Below, piece by piece: positions 5,442 through 7,274 of a DNA stretch of 7,274 bases. This DNA comes from Aliterella sp. RAGGC_92 (GTDB taxonomy: Bacteria > Cyanobacteriota > Cyanobacteriia > Cyanobacteriales > Chroococcidiopsidaceae): assembly GCA_030826005.1 (NCBI GenBank), contig JAPJOW010000223.1:1-7274 (forward strand), in the 5' to 3' direction. Position 1 is the first letter of the stretch. Each line of letters begins with the position of its first letter. Below the pieces are notes generated by a model. The model was not told the origin of the DNA. It saw nothing but the letters and a program-made list of their open reading frames with translations, and did no database searches. A program made the position numbers and the translations under genes.

Positions 5442-7274
5442 CGCTAAAGTAGCCGGGTTCTATGGTGGTTTGTCTGGTGCTGGGAGAGTATTTTAGAGTA
5501 TATTCACGGGCGATCGCTTTATTATCCCGCAACTGCTGCAATTCTGTTTGTCCAATCTCTGTATCGGTAGATAATAATATTACTTGGTGGCTGGCGTTGG
5601 GAAAGTACCTTTCTATGAGGTTGTTGCGGTGAGATGAATCTAATCTACCCAGTGGCGTGTCAATGGCTACAGGTAGGTTGCGCCCAGAGACACGGGCTAA
5701 TCCCCACAAAAATGCGATCGCTAGTAGTTGTTTTTCTCCGGCAGATAAGCGATGTTTGAGTACGGGTTTTCCCGCATAATCGTACAAAGATAGGGTAAAA
5801 GTATTTGCGTCAATGGCAATTCTATGTACCAAATCTGATTTATGTAGCAGATAAAGGAAGCATTCAGTAACTACGGTTTCTAGTTGGTTTAGTTTGCGTA
5901 ATGTGAGTTTTTCTCTAAATAGTTTGAGAGTATTTTGAACTTTTGCTGAAGCTTTAATAATATGTTCGTCATTTTTGCGATCGATATTTTGTTCGCCAAA
6001 TTGCGACAGTTCTTTGATAGTTTTGTCAACTAATTTACCTAATTCTTCACATTGCTTTCTAGTTACTTCATAATTAGATTTTGCTTGCACTAATTGAGAT
6101 TGCGATTTTTTCACCGCCTCCGCTAGTTTTTCATAAGTTTCTGGGGCGGCGGCGGCGGCTAATTGTTTTTCAATTGTAGTAATTTCTTCTTCTTTATTTC
6201 TTAAACTAAGTAATTGTTCTTTAGCTTTATCTATTTGGTTTGGTAAATAACGCTCAATTACATTAGTTAATTGACTGCATACTTCTATATCGGCAGCTAA
6301 ATAAGGTTCTTCTACTAAGTTAATATCTTGCTCTAAAACTTTATTTTCTGCTTCAATAAAGAGTTTAATTTGTTCTATTTGTTCCGGCTGCAAAGCCAAG
6401 TTATCAACACAACTTAAAAACCGACTATCTCTTGCTTTTAAAACATCTTGAGCAATCTTTGCTTGCCAATGTTTAGATTCTTTTTGGGCTTGAGTTTGGG
6501 CTTGGGTTAAAAGTGGCGAAATTAAAGCTAATGGCAGTATATCGCTGGCTACTTCAACTATAGCTTTACGTTGGTTTGCGATCGCATCATTTCCATAACT
6601 TAGCTGGGTTTCTAGCTGGCTGCGGTTTTTAGCAATTTTTCCACCTTCAGACAAAAACTTTTCTGAAGTTTCATCATGATGTTTTTGGGCGGTTTCTATC
6701 TCTTTTTGAGCTATTCCTAACTGCTGTTTTGCCGCCTCATACTTATCTTTTTGCTGATTTAGCTTTTGTTCAATTATTTCTAAACTTGCTAAGTCTTTGG
6801 TATCTGCTAAAGCCTTGCGTTTGCGATTGACTAAAATATCAATATCGGTTGCTAAACGTTCGGCTAATTCCAATCCTAAAAGGGTTTTAATTGCGTTAGT
6901 AACGTCAATTGTAGGCGCTTCTTGTTCGGCTAATTCTTTTACTTGTTCGCCATCAAAAAGGAACAAGTTAGAAATACCTAAAGGTAACAAATCTTCGATG
7001 CGTTCGTCCCAAATTTGAGTTAGGGCAAAGTCCGATCTATTATCAACAGAAACTCCTAAAGTATCCTTGCCAGTTTTTGAGTTTTTCATCCAAACTCTTT
7101 CAATTTTAAACTCTACTTGGACGTTATTTAAAATATGTTCAAAAGTCAACTCAATCCGAGTTTGGTCGCCGGGGGTTGTGTGGCGATTGACTGATTGATT
7201 TAAAAATTCGCTATACCCCAAATTATTGCGAGTAGAACATTGCGCCCGATGTCCGTAAAGCGCTAAACGAATAG
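5398..7274 (-). CDS. dndD: DNA sulfur modification protein DndD, SMC/SbcC-like ATPase (N-terminus cut by window edge)
   Basis: The gene runs off the right edge; 624 residues are visible of a protein usually about 650-700. The frame continues beyond the internal TTG at 7221 as IRLALYGHRAQCSTRNN, the segment that in DndD follows the Walker A loop, so the P-loop lies just outside. Then come the first ATPase half with LFLFDGEQVKELAEQE (visible residues about 103-118), long coiled-coil arms (about 155-245 and 345-425), and the second ATPase half: signature LSAGEKQLLAIAFLWGLAR (about 509-527), Walker B NLPVAIDTPLGRLD (about 532-545) and ILLSTDTEIG (about 565-574). There is no CxxC zinc hook between the arms, unlike Rad50/SbcC. 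DndD supplies ATPase activity to the DndC-DndE modification complex. The C-terminal tail after EPGYF (about 17 residues) is encoded in the stretch that also starts dndE. Three HIP1 octamers in the gene indicate a cyanobacterial sequence background. Confidence 0.94.
   Translation of the reverse strand, partial: IRLALYGHRAQCSTRNNLGYSEFLNQSVNRHTTPGDQTRIELTFEHILNNVQVEFKIERVWMKNSKTGKDTLGVSVDNRSDFALTQIWDERIEDLLPLGISNLFLFDGEQVKELAEQEAPTIDVTNAIKTLLGLELAERLATDIDILVNRKRKALADTKDLASLEIIEQKLNQQKDKYEAAKQQLGIAQKEIETAQKHHDETSEKFLSEGGKIAKNRSQLETQLSYGNDAIANQRKAIVEVASDILPLALISPLLTQAQTQAQKESKHWQAKIAQDVLKARDSRFLSCVDNLALQPEQIEQIKLFIEAENKVLEQDINLVEEPYLAADIEVCSQLTNVIERYLPNQIDKAKEQLLSLRNKEEEITTIEKQLAAAAAPETYEKLAEAVKKSQSQLVQAKSNYEVTRKQCEELGKLVDKTIKELSQFGEQNIDRKNDEHIIKASAKVQNTLKLFREKLTLRKLNQLETVVTECFLYLLHKSDLVHRIAIDANTFTLSLYDYAGKPVLKHRLSAGEKQLLAIAFLWGLARVSGRNLPVAIDTPLGRLDSSHRNNLIERYFPNASHQVILLSTDTEIGQTELQQLRDNKAIAREYTLKYSPSTRQTTIEPGYFSDGSTSKSNPTLTNC
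6145..6159 (-). repeat. Five tandem GCC codons (pentaalanine) inside the dndD coiled coil
   Basis: On the plus strand GGC is repeated five times exactly; on the coding strand this is five identical GCC alanine codons in QLAAAAAPE. It is a GC-only island in an otherwise AT-rich gene section, where other alanines use GCT and GCA. Gain or loss of units would change protein length without shifting the frame. Confidence 0.8.

Larger units (their letters stand above)
122..6585. repeat. Dispersed HIP1 octamers (GCGATCGC), 14 copies
   Basis: GCGATCGC starts at 122, 492, 1296, 1878, 2043, 2049 (the last two overlap by two bases), 2801, 3534, 3868, 4280, 4802, 5510, 5714 and 6578. This palindromic octamer is the highly iterated palindrome 1 typical of many cyanobacterial genomes. 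Copies lie in chlB, tetR, all three dev genes and dndD, but none in dndE or in the acetyltransferase gene. All except the one at 1878 are inside firmly coding sequence; that one sits just before the preferred tetR start. Confidence 0.95.

Noticed and set aside
5206..5496. Plus-strand open frame opposite dndE and the end of dndD
   Set aside because: It is antisense to two well-supported genes, has no recognisable domain, and its composition follows from the codons of the opposite strand.
5398..7221. dndD as a complete gene starting at the TTG at 7219-7221
   Set aside because: The frame stays open to the window edge and the upstream codons (IRLALYGHRAQCSTRNN) are conserved DndD sequence, so the gene is partial.
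5398..7274. SbcC/Rad50 repair ATPase instead of DndD
   Set aside because: No CxxC zinc hook, the arms are too short, the C-terminal motif order fits DndD, and the next gene is dndE.
1..7274. CRISPR array, tRNA, rRNA, riboswitch or insertion sequence
   Set aside because: No regularly spaced direct repeats, cloverleaf-like or conserved RNA segments, transposase genes or terminal inverted repeats were seen; intergenic space is small.

Overview
The window comes from a cyanobacterium. It starts with the end of a light-independent (dark) protochlorophyllide reductase gene, carries a DevB/DevC/DevA-type ABC exporter operon, and contains the octamer GCGATCGC (the cyanobacterial HIP1 repeat) 14 times in 7.3 kb, where well under one copy would be expected by chance. 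The genus cannot be fixed from this sequence alone.

Layout from left to right. Positions 1-559 (+) hold the last 185 codons of chlB, closed by a strong hairpin terminator at 589-620. Positions 699-1187 (+) encode a stand-alone GNAT-family acetyltransferase. It converges on a TetR/AefR-type repressor gene at 1242-1874/1916 (-). The repressor is divergent from a tight three-gene operon, devB-devC-devA (1983-5038, +), encoding the membrane-fusion protein, permease and ATPase of a periplasm-spanning exporter. The roughly 100-bp divergent control region holds two inverted repeats built from the half-site ACTAAAC/GTTTAGT. One of them runs directly into the devB Shine-Dalgarno sequence. The simplest reading is a local repressor that controls itself and the exporter.

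From 5040 to the right edge the minus strand carries the end of a DNA phosphorothioation (Dnd) operon: dndD (an SMC/SbcC-like ATPase whose N-terminus lies beyond the window) followed by dndE, the two overlapping by 44 bases. The dndE stop lies one base from the devA stop, so the exporter and Dnd operons run into each other with no intergenic space. The upstream dnd genes (dndB, dndC) and any DndFGH-type restriction genes would lie to the right of the window and cannot be judged.

All genes fall into known families and no clearly undescribed system was found. The points most worth a second look are the twin-palindrome control region, the head-on junction between exporter and Dnd operons, and the Dnd locus itself.
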